A program made the translations under genes and the position numbers. Source: Roseovarius marisflavi (GTDB taxonomy: Bacteria; Pseudomonadota; Alphaproteobacteria; Rhodobacterales; Rhodobacteraceae). Taken from it: DNA of 64,000 bases. The notes below the pieces were generated by a model that searched no databases, had not been told where the DNA came from, and was given only the letters and a program-made list of their open reading frames with translations. The stretch lies in NCBI RefSeq assembly GCF_900142625.1, contig NZ_FRBN01000009.1:1-64000 (forward strand), given 5' to 3'. The first letter of the stretch is position 1; each line of letters opens with the position of its first letter. Shown here one piece after another: positions 17,128 through 25,195 of this stretch.

Positions 17128-17174
17128 TTGACGACAACATAACAGCTTGCGTGAAATTATGTAAGCGCTTACAT
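17128..17174 (+). promoter_or_regulatory. Candidate promoter and LacI-type operator
   Basis: A perfect 16-bp palindrome, ATGTAAGCGCTTACAT, lies at 17159-17174. It has the central CG and symmetric half-sites typical of LacI-family operators. A possible -35 box TTGACG lies at 17128-17133, about 30 bases upstream, so the operator would overlap the transcription start of the rightward operon. The regulator gene begins on the other side, which supports a local regulator-operator pair. Confidence 0.75.
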
Positions 17175-17218
17175 TGATATCGAATCGACGGTGGAGCGTC
17201 GATGACGGGAGGAATTTT

Positions 17219-17401
17219 ATGTATCTGCTCGTAAGCGCGGCCCTGTTCGCGATTTTCGCACTGAATGTTGCAATCGGTTCGTTCGGCGGCAAGCCGTTCC
17301 TTGGCGATGTTGGTGAAATGCTTTTGCTTTTCGCAACATCGCTGACGTTTGTGGCCGCAATACTGAAAAGTGAATCAGTAAGGCGTCAGGGCAAGAAATA
17401 A
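17219..17401 (+). CDS. Small two-helix membrane protein at the head of the TRAP/sulfonate operon
   Basis: This 60-residue protein starts at ATG 17219 after a strong GGGAGGA site. It contains two hydrophobic segments (LLVSAALFAIFALNVAIG, and LLLFATSLTFVAAIL) separated by a GGKPFLGDVGE loop, and a basic C-terminus. It is the first gene after the LacI-type operator and lies 26 bases before the TRAP binding-protein gene. It may be an accessory subunit of the TRAP transporter, but no function is established from sequence. Confidence 0.7.
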   Translation: MYLLVSAALFAIFALNVAIGSFGGKPFLGDVGEMLLLFATSLTFVAAILKSESVRRQGKK

Positions 17402-17427
17402 TCAAACTACCAATGGGAGGACGATCA

Positions 17428-18576
17428 ATGAAAAAAGAACGCAACGAGCTTGCGTCGGCTGAGCGCCGCAATTTTCTGAAACTGGCCGGAACCGGCAGCT
17501 TTACCGCTGCAATGGTTGCCGGGGCGGGCGGTATGCTGTGGTCAACTGAGGCCGTTGCTCAGACCGCCGCCGAAGAAAAAGAGCGGGAACGCGCCGCTGA
17601 ACACTCGATGACAATTGCCACGGCCTATGTGCTTGGCGCCTCGCGCAGCTATCCGATCATGCAGCTCGACCTGAAAGAGAACATCCAGAACGCCACCAAC
17701 GGCAAGGTCTATGTCAAACTTGCCCCCGGCGGTCAGCTTGGCGCAGGTGGCGCGCTTGTGCAAAAGGTTCAGGGCGGCACCATTCAGGCGGCCCAGCATT
17801 CGCTGTCTAACTTCGCGCCTTTCGCCTCGACCGTTGACCTGATCAACATGCCCTATCTTTGTGGGTCGAACCAGCGTTTCACCAATCTGGTAAACTCGAA
17901 TTTCTGGAACACCGAAGTGCACCCCAAGGTCGAAGCCGCAGGCTTCAAGGCGCTGTTTTACGTCAACATTGACCCGCGTGTTGTTGCCGTGCGCAAGGGT
18001 GGTGCGGGCGCAGTCCTGTCACCGTCAGACCTGAACGGTGTCAAGTTCCGCGTTCCGGGCTCCAAGATGCTGCAGCAATATTACCGCATGGTCGGCGCCA
18101 ACCCGACACCCGTGGCATGGGGCGAGACGCCTTCGGCGATCAAACAGGGTGTTGCGGATGCGCTGGATCCGTCGGTCGGCGCGCTTTATGTCTTTGGTTT
18201 CAAAGATATTCTTAGCCATGTGACCTTTACACAAGCGGTGCCGGACAGCCAGGTCTATTCCTGTAATCTGGAATGGTTCAACTCGATGCCGGCAGACGTG
18301 CAAGAGGGGATCATGTGGGGTTCAGAGATGACCGCACACCAGAACCTGTCAAAAGTGCCGTCGGCGCGGGCATATGCCATGGCCGAGCTGGCCAAGGCGG
18401 GTGTCGAATTCCACTCGCTGAGCGATGATCAGCTTGCGGAATGGAAAGAGGCTGGTGGTTTCCAGCGGCCTGAATGGGATGAGTACAAAACCGAGCTTGC
18501 CGGTTCGATGGATGCCTTCAACAAGATGGTAGAAGCCGCCGGAACCCAAGGCAAATATTACGTCCACGACGCCTGA
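17428..18576 (+). CDS. hpsK: TRAP transporter substrate-binding protein (DctP type, HpsK-like)
   Basis: The 382-residue periplasmic protein captures substrate for the first TRAP system. It begins with a Tat-type signal (RRNFLKLAG followed by a hydrophobic stretch and an AQTA region), which is unusual since many DctP proteins use Sec. The mature part shows the DctP fold, including VKLAPGGQLGAGGALVQKVQ and GVKFRVPGSKM. ATG 17428 follows GGGAGG. The adjacent DHPS dehydrogenase genes suggest that the substrate is 2,3-dihydroxypropane-1-sulfonate. The symbol follows the hpsKLM naming of comparable clusters, and is inferred from context. Confidence 0.75.
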   Translation: MKKERNELASAERRNFLKLAGTGSFTAAMVAGAGGMLWSTEAVAQTAAEEKERERAAEHSMTIATAYVLGASRSYPIMQLDLKENIQNATNGKVYVKLAPGGQLGAGGALVQKVQGGTIQAAQHSLSNFAPFASTVDLINMPYLCGSNQRFTNLVNSNFWNTEVHPKVEAAGFKALFYVNIDPRVVAVRKGGAGAVLSPSDLNGVKFRVPGSKMLQQYYRMVGANPTPVAWGETPSAIKQGVADALDPSVGALYVFGFKDILSHVTFTQAVPDSQVYSCNLEWFNSMPADVQEGIMWGSEMTAHQNLSKVPSARAYAMAELAKAGVEFHSLSDDQLAEWKEAGGFQRPEWDEYKTELAGSMDAFNKMVEAAGTQGKYYVHDA

Positions 18577-18604
18577 TGTAGAGCGTCTGAAAAGCGACGG
18601 TATT

Positions 18605-18631
18605 GCGTCGGCGCCACATCGGTGCCGACGC
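18605..18631 (+). terminator. Intercistronic hairpin in the first TRAP operon
   Basis: An 11-bp stem with one mismatch (arms GCGTCGGC and GCCGACGC plus inner pairs, loop ACATC) lies between the binding protein and the small permease gene. There is no T-run. Such hairpins often stabilise the upstream message so that binding protein exceeds membrane subunits. Confidence 0.5.
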
Positions 18632-18701
18632 TCCCGGACCCAGAAAAAATCGAGACCGGTTTACCTGGCCCGAATATCCCTTCGGCGAACGAAAGGTCAT
18701 C

Positions 18702-19217
18702 ATGATGAGACTGATAAGAGCCATAGACAAAAACGCTGAACGATGGGCGCTGTTGGTCTTTTACGTGATGTTGGTCGTCACCATGGCGGTCGAGGTGCTC
18801 AGGCGCGAGATCTTTTCCTATTCCTCGATCTGGGGCGAAGAGGTGGTGCGCTATTCCTTCATCTACCTCGTCTGGATCGGGGCCTCCATCGCCGTCAAGG
18901 ACCGCGCGCACATCCGCATTGACGTCCTGCTGCACTACCTTGGGCCGCGGATGAAGGCGCTGGTCTATATCTTTGGCGATCTGGTGATGTTCGGGGTCGC
19001 CGTGATCGCGCTTTATTGGTCCCTTGAAACGGTTCATGTCTCGGCCAAGTTCGGCTCGGTCAGCCATGGTTTGCGCGTTTCAATGGTGTGGTTCCTGATG
19101 GCGGTACCGGTGGGTTTCGCCCTGATGGTCCTGCGACTGATCCAATCCTTCCTGCGCGACCTGCGCGCCCTTCGAGACGGCAAAGACGTCTACGAAGGTG
19201 AAAAAATGTTTGATTGA
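18702..19217 (+). CDS. hpsL: TRAP transporter small permease (DctQ type, HpsL-like)
   Basis: The 171-residue protein is the four-helix small membrane subunit. Characteristic features are EVLRREIFSYSSIWGEEVVRYSF, VWIGASIAVKDRAHIRIDVLL and a final hydrophobic segment. I chose ATG 18702, preceded by GAAAGG; an in-frame extension to 18603 crosses the hairpin and is unlikely. The stop is 10 bases before the large permease start. The substrate is inferred from the downstream DHPS genes. Confidence 0.85.
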   Translation: MMRLIRAIDKNAERWALLVFYVMLVVTMAVEVLRREIFSYSSIWGEEVVRYSFIYLVWIGASIAVKDRAHIRIDVLLHYLGPRMKALVYIFGDLVMFGVAVIALYWSLETVHVSAKFGSVSHGLRVSMVWFLMAVPVGFALMVLRLIQSFLRDLRALRDGKDVYEGEKMFD

Positions 19218-19227
19218 GGGAAAACTG

Positions 19228-20556
19228 ATGCTCTGGAATACACTCAATCAGACGGTCGAACTGGGCTGGGATTTCTATCTTCCTGTCATCCTTTTCGTGG
19301 GCCTTATCGCCCTTGCAGTACCGGTCTGGGCCGCCATCGGCACAGCCGCGATCACCATGCTGGTCATGTCGGGCGACATGCCGCTCAGTGCGGTTGGAGA
19401 AAGCCTTTTCACGGGCATTGATGCCTTTGCCCTGACCGCGGTGCCGTTGTTCATCCTGACCGGTGACGTATTGGTGCGCACCGGGCTGTCGCGCAAATTC
19501 CTTGATGTGGCCGAGGCGCTTACGCAATTCGCCAAGGGTGGCTTTGGCTCGGCGACCGTTCTCGTCTGCGGCATGTTCGCGGCGATCTCGGGGTCGGACG
19601 CGGCAGGGGCCGCCGCCGTGGGCCGGATGACCATCGACCGTCTGGTCGAAAGCGGCTATCCGCGCCCCTATGCCTGTGCGCTGGTGGCGGCAGGGGCCTG
19701 TACCGGCATCCTCATTCCGCCCTCGATTGCCTATATCATCATCGGCCTGGTTCTGGGTATTTCCGCCTCGACCCTGTTTCTCGCGGCCCTGATCCCCGGC
19801 ATTTGCATTCTGGTGTCGATCCTTGTCACCAACATCGTGGTCAACCGTATTTACGGCTATGAGGGCGGCGGCAACGTGTCGATGGGCGAGTATTTCGCCA
19901 ATCTCGGGCGGTCACTCAAATCCGGCTGGTATGCGTTCATCGTGCCCGGCATCATCTTTTACGGCATCTTCTCGGGCCGCATGACCCCGACCGAGGCAGG
20001 CGCAACCGCCGTGGTTGTCACCATCGCGATGGGGCTGATCATGCGGACGCTGAAACTTGCGGATTTTCCCTCGATGCTGTTGAGCTCGGCCAAGGTAAAC
20101 GGTGTGATCCTTCCGATCATCGCCTTTTCCGCGCCGCTGGCCGAGGCCCTCGCGATCATGGGCGTGCCACAGGGCTTTGTGACCTCGGTTACATCCCTCA
20201 CGGATGATCCACAAATGCTCATCCTGTTGATGATCCTGATCCTGATCGCCGCAGGCTGCGTTATGGAAACCACACCCAATATCGTGATCCTCGCGCCGAT
20301 CCTGAAACCGCTGGCCGACAATATCGGCATGAACGAAATTCAGTTCTGCATCATGATGATCACGGCGCTTGGTGTGGGCTTTATCACCCCGCCGCTCGGC
20401 CTGAACCTGTTCGTGGTGGCAGGCATAACCGGCGAGTCGATCCTGAAGATCGCGGCCCGCGCCATCCCCTTCGTTTTCTTCATGCTGCTTGTGACCCTGA
20501 TGATCGCCTATATCCCGGCGATTTCCACAACGCTTCTGCCAGACATCTACAAATAG
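19228..20556 (+). CDS. hpsM: TRAP transporter large permease (DctM type, HpsM-like)
   Basis: This 442-residue protein has about twelve membrane segments and the DctM motifs: SDAAGAAAVGRM, LIPPSIAYIIIG, GRMTPTEAGATAV and the late ITPPLGLNLFVV. It is the translocating subunit, using the sodium gradient in known TRAP systems. ATG 19228 follows GAGGG. The dehydrogenase gene hpsN starts 10 bases after its stop, so transport and catabolism are co-transcribed. Confidence 0.88.
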   Translation: MLWNTLNQTVELGWDFYLPVILFVGLIALAVPVWAAIGTAAITMLVMSGDMPLSAVGESLFTGIDAFALTAVPLFILTGDVLVRTGLSRKFLDVAEALTQFAKGGFGSATVLVCGMFAAISGSDAAGAAAVGRMTIDRLVESGYPRPYACALVAAGACTGILIPPSIAYIIIGLVLGISASTLFLAALIPGICILVSILVTNIVVNRIYGYEGGGNVSMGEYFANLGRSLKSGWYAFIVPGIIFYGIFSGRMTPTEAGATAVVVTIAMGLIMRTLKLADFPSMLLSSAKVNGVILPIIAFSAPLAEALAIMGVPQGFVTSVTSLTDDPQMLILLMILILIAAGCVMETTPNIVILAPILKPLADNIGMNEIQFCIMMITALGVGFITPPLGLNLFVVAGITGESILKIAARAIPFVFFMLLVTLMIAYIPAISTTLLPDIYK

Positions 20557-20566
20557 GACCTGACCA

Positions 20567-21874
20567 ATGACACGAGAATATCTGAAAAAAGCAACGCTCA
20601 CCTCGAAATCCGATGCCTCGGATGTGAAGGCCACCGTGCGCGCCATTCTGGATGATATCGAGGCGGGCGGCGACAAGACGGCGATGGAATATGCCGCCAA
20701 GTTTGACCAATACGACGGCAATGTCGTAATCACCCGCGAAGAGATCGAGGCGGCGGCGGCGCTGGTGCCGGAAAAGCTCAAGCGCGATATCCAGTTTGCC
20801 CATAACAACGTGCGCCGCTTTGCCGAAGCGCAGAAAGAGACCCTCAAGGATATCGAGGTCGAAGTGGTTCCCGGCCTGATCGCCGGCCAAAAGAGCATCC
20901 CCGTCACCGGTGCCGGCTGTTACGTGCCCGGCGGGCGCTATAGCCATATCGCCAGTGCGATCATGACCGTCACCACCGCAAGCGTCGCCGGGTGCAAGCA
21001 TATCGTTGCCTGTTCTCCGCCGCGCCCCGGCGTCGGGGTCGCCCCGGCGATCATCTATGCCGCCGATCTTTGCGGTGCGGACACGATTTTGGCCATGGGC
21101 GGCGTGCAGGGCGTAGCGGCCATGACCTTCGGCCTGTTCGGCCTGCCCAAGGCGAACATTCTGGTGGGTCCGGGCAATCAGTTCGTCGCCGAGGCCAAGC
21201 GCATGTTGTTTGGCCGTGTCGGTATCGACATGATCGCCGGCCCGACGGATAGCCTTATCCTCGCCGATGCGACCGCCGATCCGATGGTCGTGGCCACCGA
21301 TCTGGTGGGTCAGGCCGAGCATGGCTATAACTCGCCGGTCTGGCTTGTCACCGACAACCGCCCGCTGGCCGAAGAGGTGATGCGCATTATTCCGGGCCTG
21401 ATCGACGATCTGCCCGAGGTGAACCGCGACAACGCCTTTGCCGCCTGGCGCGATTATGCCGAGGTGATCGTTTGTGCCGACCGCGAAGAGATGGCCGCCA
21501 CCTCCGACGATTACGCGCCCGAGCACCTGACCGTGCAGGCCGAGGATCTGGAGTGGTGGCTGGAGCGGCTTTCTTGCTACGGCTCGCTGTTTCTGGGCGA
21601 AGAGACCACCGTGGCCTTTGGCGACAAGGCCGCAGGCACCAACCACGTTCTGCCCACCTCGGGCGCGGCAAGCTATACCGGCGGTCTGAGCGTGCATAAA
21701 TACATGAAGATCGTCACCTGGCAGCGCGCCACCCGCGAGGGCGCCAAGCCGGTGGCCGAAGCAACCGCGCGGATTTCGCGGCTGGAAGGCATGGAAGGGC
21801 ATGCGCGCACGGCGGATATCCGTCTGCACAAATACTTCCCCGGTGAAACCTTTGATCTGACGCCCAATGGCTGA
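20567..21874 (+). CDS. hpsN: Sulfopropanediol 3-dehydrogenase (HpsN), histidinol-dehydrogenase family
   Basis: The 435-residue enzyme likely oxidises DHPS at C3 to 3-sulfolactate using two NAD+. It retains the HisD fold and active-site signatures: the catalytic Glu-His pair in YAPEHL, zinc ligands in LVGQAEHG, the GDKAAGTNHVLPT motif and the C-terminal histidine in EGMEGHA. It also has the nucleotide region GGVQGVAAMTFG. It lies between a TRAP transporter and two further dehydrogenases plus comDE, not with other his genes, which marks it as HpsN rather than HisD. Its stop overlaps the start of the next gene by 8 bases. Confidence 0.87.
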   Translation: MTREYLKKATLTSKSDASDVKATVRAILDDIEAGGDKTAMEYAAKFDQYDGNVVITREEIEAAAALVPEKLKRDIQFAHNNVRRFAEAQKETLKDIEVEVVPGLIAGQKSIPVTGAGCYVPGGRYSHIASAIMTVTTASVAGCKHIVACSPPRPGVGVAPAIIYAADLCGADTILAMGGVQGVAAMTFGLFGLPKANILVGPGNQFVAEAKRMLFGRVGIDMIAGPTDSLILADATADPMVVATDLVGQAEHGYNSPVWLVTDNRPLAEEVMRIIPGLIDDLPEVNRDNAFAAWRDYAEVIVCADREEMAATSDDYAPEHLTVQAEDLEWWLERLSCYGSLFLGEETTVAFGDKAAGTNHVLPTSGAASYTGGLSVHKYMKIVTWQRATREGAKPVAEATARISRLEGMEGHARTADIRLHKYFPGETFDLTPNG

Positions 21875-22625
21875 GAATGGCCTTCTTGATGTGACGGGTC
21901 GCGTCGCTTTGGTCACGGGCGCAAGCTCGGGGCTGGGGCGGCGCGCGGCCAGCGTGCTTGCGGCCAGCGGCGCCCGCGTCGTCGGCGTGGCACGCCGCGC
22001 CGAGGCGCTTGTCGAATGGCAGGCCGAGGTCGGCGACAACGGTGCCGTCATTGCCCATGACCTTGCCGATCGTGACGGGCTGGCCGATCTGGCCCGCGCC
22101 GCCGCGCTGCCCTTTGGGGCGCCCGATATCGTGGTGCATGCGGCGGGTATCAACACGCGTCAGGCCGCCGATGATGTCACGCCCGAGGGCTGGGATATGA
22201 CCCTGTCGCTGAACCTGAGCGCGCCGTTTTTCCTGAGCCAGCATCTTGTGCCCGCGATGAAGCAAAAAGGCTGGGGCCGGATCGTGAACTTTGCCTCGCT
22301 GCAATCGTTTCGCGCCTTTCCCGGCGGCATTGCTTACGGCGCAAGCAAGGGCGGCGTCGCCCAGATGACCCGCGCCATGGCCGAGGCCTGGTCGCGCGAC
22401 GGGATTGTCGTCAACGCCCTCGCCCCCGGCTTTATCCGCACCGAGCTTACGGCGGCGGTGTTCGATGACCCCGAGCGCGCGGCGCGCAACGCGGCGCAAA
22501 CAGCAATCGGGCGCAATGGCGAGGTGGACGATCTTGACGGGCCTTTGATGTTCTTTTGCTCAGAGGCGTCGAAATACGTGACCGGACAGATCATGATGGT
22601 AGACGGAGGTTTTACCGCGAAATGA
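21867..22625 (+). CDS. hpsO: Short-chain dehydrogenase, probable DHPS 2-dehydrogenase (HpsO)
   Basis: The 252-residue SDR has the NAD(P)-binding motif TGASSGLGRRAA near the N-terminus, the HAAGINTR segment, and the catalytic Ser, Tyr and Lys in FASLQSF and AYGASKGG. The C-terminus YVTGQIMMVDGGF is classic for SDRs. In known DHPS clusters, HpsO acts with HpsP to interconvert DHPS enantiomers before HpsN. The gene overlaps hpsN upstream and shares an ATGA junction with the downstream zinc dehydrogenase, implying coupled translation. Confidence 0.83.
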   Translation: MAENGLLDVTGRVALVTGASSGLGRRAASVLAASGARVVGVARRAEALVEWQAEVGDNGAVIAHDLADRDGLADLARAAALPFGAPDIVVHAAGINTRQAADDVTPEGWDMTLSLNLSAPFFLSQHLVPAMKQKGWGRIVNFASLQSFRAFPGGIAYGASKGGVAQMTRAMAEAWSRDGIVVNALAPGFIRTELTAAVFDDPERAARNAAQTAIGRNGEVDDLDGPLMFFCSEASKYVTGQIMMVDGGFTAK

Positions 22626-23617
22626 AGGCTTTGGTTTATACCGCCCCCGAGGGGCTTGAGTATCGCGACATGCAAGACCCCGCGCCGCAAACGGGCGAGG
22701 CCTTGATCCGGGTGGATAGCGTCGGCATCTGCGGCTCGGACATGCATGCCTACCTCGGTCATGACGACCGCCGCCCCGCCCCGCTTGTGCTTGGCCACGA
22801 GGCGGCGGGCACCGTGTTAAGCGGCGCGATGAGCGGCAAGCGCGTGACCGTGAACCCGCTTGTCACCTGCGGCACCTGTCCGGCCTGTACATCCGGTCGC
22901 GACAACCTGTGCAGCACCCGCCAGATCATCTCGATGCCGCCGCGCGAAGGCGCCTTTGCCGCGCTTTTGGCCATGCCGGAACGCAATCTTGTGGTCATGC
23001 CCGATCACATCACCACCGATCAGGCCGCTTTGGCCGAACCGATTGCCTGTGGCTGGCATGCGGTGCGTCTTGGGCGGGCCGCTTTGGGCGAGGGCACGCA
23101 TCGCGCGCTTGTGCTTGGCGGCGGGGCCATCGGGCTTGGTGCGGCGCTTAGCCTTGCCGCGCAGGGCATCACCGACATCACCATGATCGAACCGCACCCG
23201 GCGCGGCGCGCCTATCTCAGCATGCAATGCGACCAAAATGTTCTCGCGCCCGACGGGCTTGGTCCGGCGGATCAGTTCGATCTTGTCGTCGACGGGGTCG
23301 GCTTTGACGCCACTCGCGCGCAGGCCTCGGCCCACGTGCGACCGGGCGGTGTGATCGTGCATATCGGGCTCGGCTCGGCCACCGGCGGGCTTGATATCCG
23401 GCGCATCACCTTGCAGGAAATCACCTTTATCGGCACCTATACCTATACCGCGCAGGATTTCCGCGACACCGCGCAGGCGATGTTCGAGGGCCGCATGGGC
23501 GCGCTTGACTGGACCGAAAAGCGCCCGCTCTCTGACGGGGCCGCCGCCTTTGCCGATATTCGCAACGGGCGCACGACGGCCCCGAAAACCATCCTCGTGC
23601 CCGAGGCCGCAAAGTAA
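22622..23617 (+). CDS. hpsP: Zinc-dependent dehydrogenase, probable DHPS dehydrogenase (HpsP)
   Basis: The 331-residue medium-chain dehydrogenase shows catalytic-zinc residues in GICGSDMHAYLG and LGHEAAG, and a structural-zinc cysteine set in CGTCPACTSGRDNLC. A nucleotide-binding glycine motif (VLGGGAIGLGAALSL) follows. It probably forms the second half of the DHPS racemising pair with HpsO. The start ATG 22622 overlaps the hpsO stop. Substrate assignment comes from the neighbours rather than from the sequence alone. Confidence 0.82.
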   Translation: MKALVYTAPEGLEYRDMQDPAPQTGEALIRVDSVGICGSDMHAYLGHDDRRPAPLVLGHEAAGTVLSGAMSGKRVTVNPLVTCGTCPACTSGRDNLCSTRQIISMPPREGAFAALLAMPERNLVVMPDHITTDQAALAEPIACGWHAVRLGRAALGEGTHRALVLGGGAIGLGAALSLAAQGITDITMIEPHPARRAYLSMQCDQNVLAPDGLGPADQFDLVVDGVGFDATRAQASAHVRPGGVIVHIGLGSATGGLDIRRITLQEITFIGTYTYTAQDFRDTAQAMFEGRMGALDWTEKRPLSDGAAAFADIRNGRTTAPKTILVPEAAK

Positions 23618-23657
23618 CACCAAGGGCGGAAAAGCCCGGGACGAAAAGGAAGATGTG

Positions 23658-24062
23658 ATGTACAAGAAAATCATCGTCTCACTCTCGCTCGATCACGGGA
23701 TCAGCGAACCGGCCCTTGAGGCCGCCCAAAAACTGCTCGACGAGGGCGGAGAGATCATCGCCATCCACATTCACGAGCCGCTTAACCCGTCGGTGCGGTC
23801 CTATGTCGATGAAGACACCGTCAACGCCGCACTTGAGGCGGCCAAGGGGCGCCTTGCCAAACGGGTTGCAAACTTTCCGGGGGTTGGCACACGCCTTATC
23901 ACCGGGCATTCGGGCCGCGCGATCACCGATTTCGCCCGCGAGTGGGGGGCTGATTGCATCGTCATCGGCTCTCACAAACCGGGGATAAGCGACTTTCTTC
24001 TTGGCTCCACGGCGGCACGCGTTGTGCGCCATGCGCCTTGCTCTGTCCACGTCCTGCGTTAG
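23658..24062 (+). CDS. Universal stress protein (UspA family)
   Basis: This 134-residue single-domain protein begins MYKKIIVSLSLDHG and has the ATP-binding-type motif GSHKPGISDFLLGSTAARVVRHAPCSV, resembling G-2x-G-9x-G(S/T). ATG 23658 follows AAAGGA. Usp genes are often found next to TRAP transporter genes, where they may sense nucleotide or bind the transporter. Here it sits between the dehydrogenases and comD in the same transcription unit. Confidence 0.88.
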   Translation: MYKKIIVSLSLDHGISEPALEAAQKLLDEGGEIIAIHIHEPLNPSVRSYVDEDTVNAALEAAKGRLAKRVANFPGVGTRLITGHSGRAITDFAREWGADCIVIGSHKPGISDFLLGSTAARVVRHAPCSVHVLR

Positions 24063-24112
24063 AAAAGCCTGCCTACCTGTCATCAAAATCCTGAACCCAA
24101 GGAGTAACCCCC

Positions 24113-24619
24113 GTGTCCATCCACACGAAAATCGTCGACGATCTGGTCGCCAATGACATCAGTTTCGTCACCACCGTGCCCTGCAAGCAGCTGGCCGGTG
24201 TGATTGATGAAATCGAGCAAAGGTCCGAAATTTACCACATCCCCTCGAACAAAGAGGATGAGGGCATGGGCCTTTGCGCCGGTGCCTTCATGGGTGGCAA
24301 ACGCCCCGCGATCATCATGCAGAACACCGCGATCGGTGTGACCATCAACACGCTGGCCACCCTGACCCAGTTCTACCGCATGCCCCTGCCGATGCTGATC
24401 AGCTATCGCGGTGAATTGCGCGAGCCGGTGGCCTGTCAGGTGGAAATGGCGGTGCATACCAAGGCGCTGCTGAATCAACTCAACATCCCGACCTATCATT
24501 TCCACAAGGAATCGGACGCGAACGAATTGGACGCGATCCTGAAATACACATTCATGTGCAACAAACCTGTCGCGATCCTGACCGACGCGTCTTTCTGGGG
24601 AGGCTACGGAGACCAATGA
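24113..24619 (+). CDS. comD: Sulfopyruvate decarboxylase alpha subunit (ComD)
   Basis: The 168-residue protein is the pyrimidine-binding half of a split ThDP-dependent decarboxylase that turns sulfopyruvate into sulfoacetaldehyde. Typical features are TTVPCKQLAGVIDE, the ThDP-activating Glu in NKEDEGMGLCAGA and QNTAIGVTINTL. The start is GTG 24113 after AAGGAG. The gene overlaps comE at an ATGA. Phosphonopyruvate decarboxylase is the closest alternative, but no phosphonate genes are present and the DHPS genes are. Confidence 0.87.
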   Translation: MSIHTKIVDDLVANDISFVTTVPCKQLAGVIDEIEQRSEIYHIPSNKEDEGMGLCAGAFMGGKRPAIIMQNTAIGVTINTLATLTQFYRMPLPMLISYRGELREPVACQVEMAVHTKALLNQLNIPTYHFHKESDANELDAILKYTFMCNKPVAILTDASFWGGYGDQ

Positions 24620-25170
24620 TCCGCTCTGACGTTCTGCGCGATATCGCGCCTGTAATCCGCGACCATCTTGTTGTCTGCAACATCGGCCTGCCGAGTCAGG
24701 AATTGCACCTTCTGGATGATCAGCCGACCAATTTCTACATGCTCGGCACTATGGGCCTCTCGTCCTCGATCGGGCTTGGGCTGGCTCTGGCACAGGATAA
24801 AAAGGTCATCTCGATTGATGGTGACGGCTCTGTCCTGACCAACTTTGGCACCCTGCCGACCATCGCCAACAACGTGGCCGACAACTATATCCTGCTGATC
24901 ATCGACAACGGCAGCTATGGCTCGACCGGCGATCAGCCGACCTATGCCGGCAAGAAGACCTCGCTGACGGCTGTGGCCAAGGCCTGCGGCTGTGAGAACG
25001 TGGTCGAATGTCAGGCCAGCGAGACAAAACAGGTGCTGCAAGATGCGCTTGCCTCGAACAAGATGACGGTCATCGTGTGCAAATGCGAAAGCGGCAATAT
25101 CAAGGTTCCGGTCATCACCATGGACCCGGTCGTGATCCGTGACCGCTTTATGAAGGCCGTTCAGGCCTAG
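24616..25170 (+). CDS. comE: Sulfopyruvate decarboxylase beta subunit (ComE)
   Basis: The 184-residue protein is the diphosphate-binding half of the split decarboxylase. It has the ThDP/Mg motif beginning IDGDGSVL and ending with the Asn region in LLIIDNGSYG, and the substrate-type motif TMGLSSSIGLGLALA. It overlaps the comD stop by 4 bases. Together the two subunits produce sulfoacetaldehyde. Neither sulfoacetaldehyde acetyltransferase (Xsc) nor a phosphotransacetylase is in this window. Confidence 0.87.
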   Translation: MIRSDVLRDIAPVIRDHLVVCNIGLPSQELHLLDDQPTNFYMLGTMGLSSSIGLGLALAQDKKVISIDGDGSVLTNFGTLPTIANNVADNYILLIIDNGSYGSTGDQPTYAGKKTSLTAVAKACGCENVVECQASETKQVLQDALASNKMTVIVCKCESGNIKVPVITMDPVVIRDRFMKAVQA

Positions 25171-25195
25171 GGCCGCAACACTGAAAGGATCGTTG

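Noticed and set aside
20567-21874. Histidinol dehydrogenase (hisD)
   Set aside because: The fold and catalytic residues are those of HisD, but no his genes are near and the operon contains DHPS transporter and dehydrogenase genes, so HpsN is favoured.
24113-25170. Phosphonopyruvate decarboxylase or acetolactate synthase
   Set aside because: The split into two short subunits and the neighbouring sulfonate genes fit ComDE; no phosphonate genes are present.
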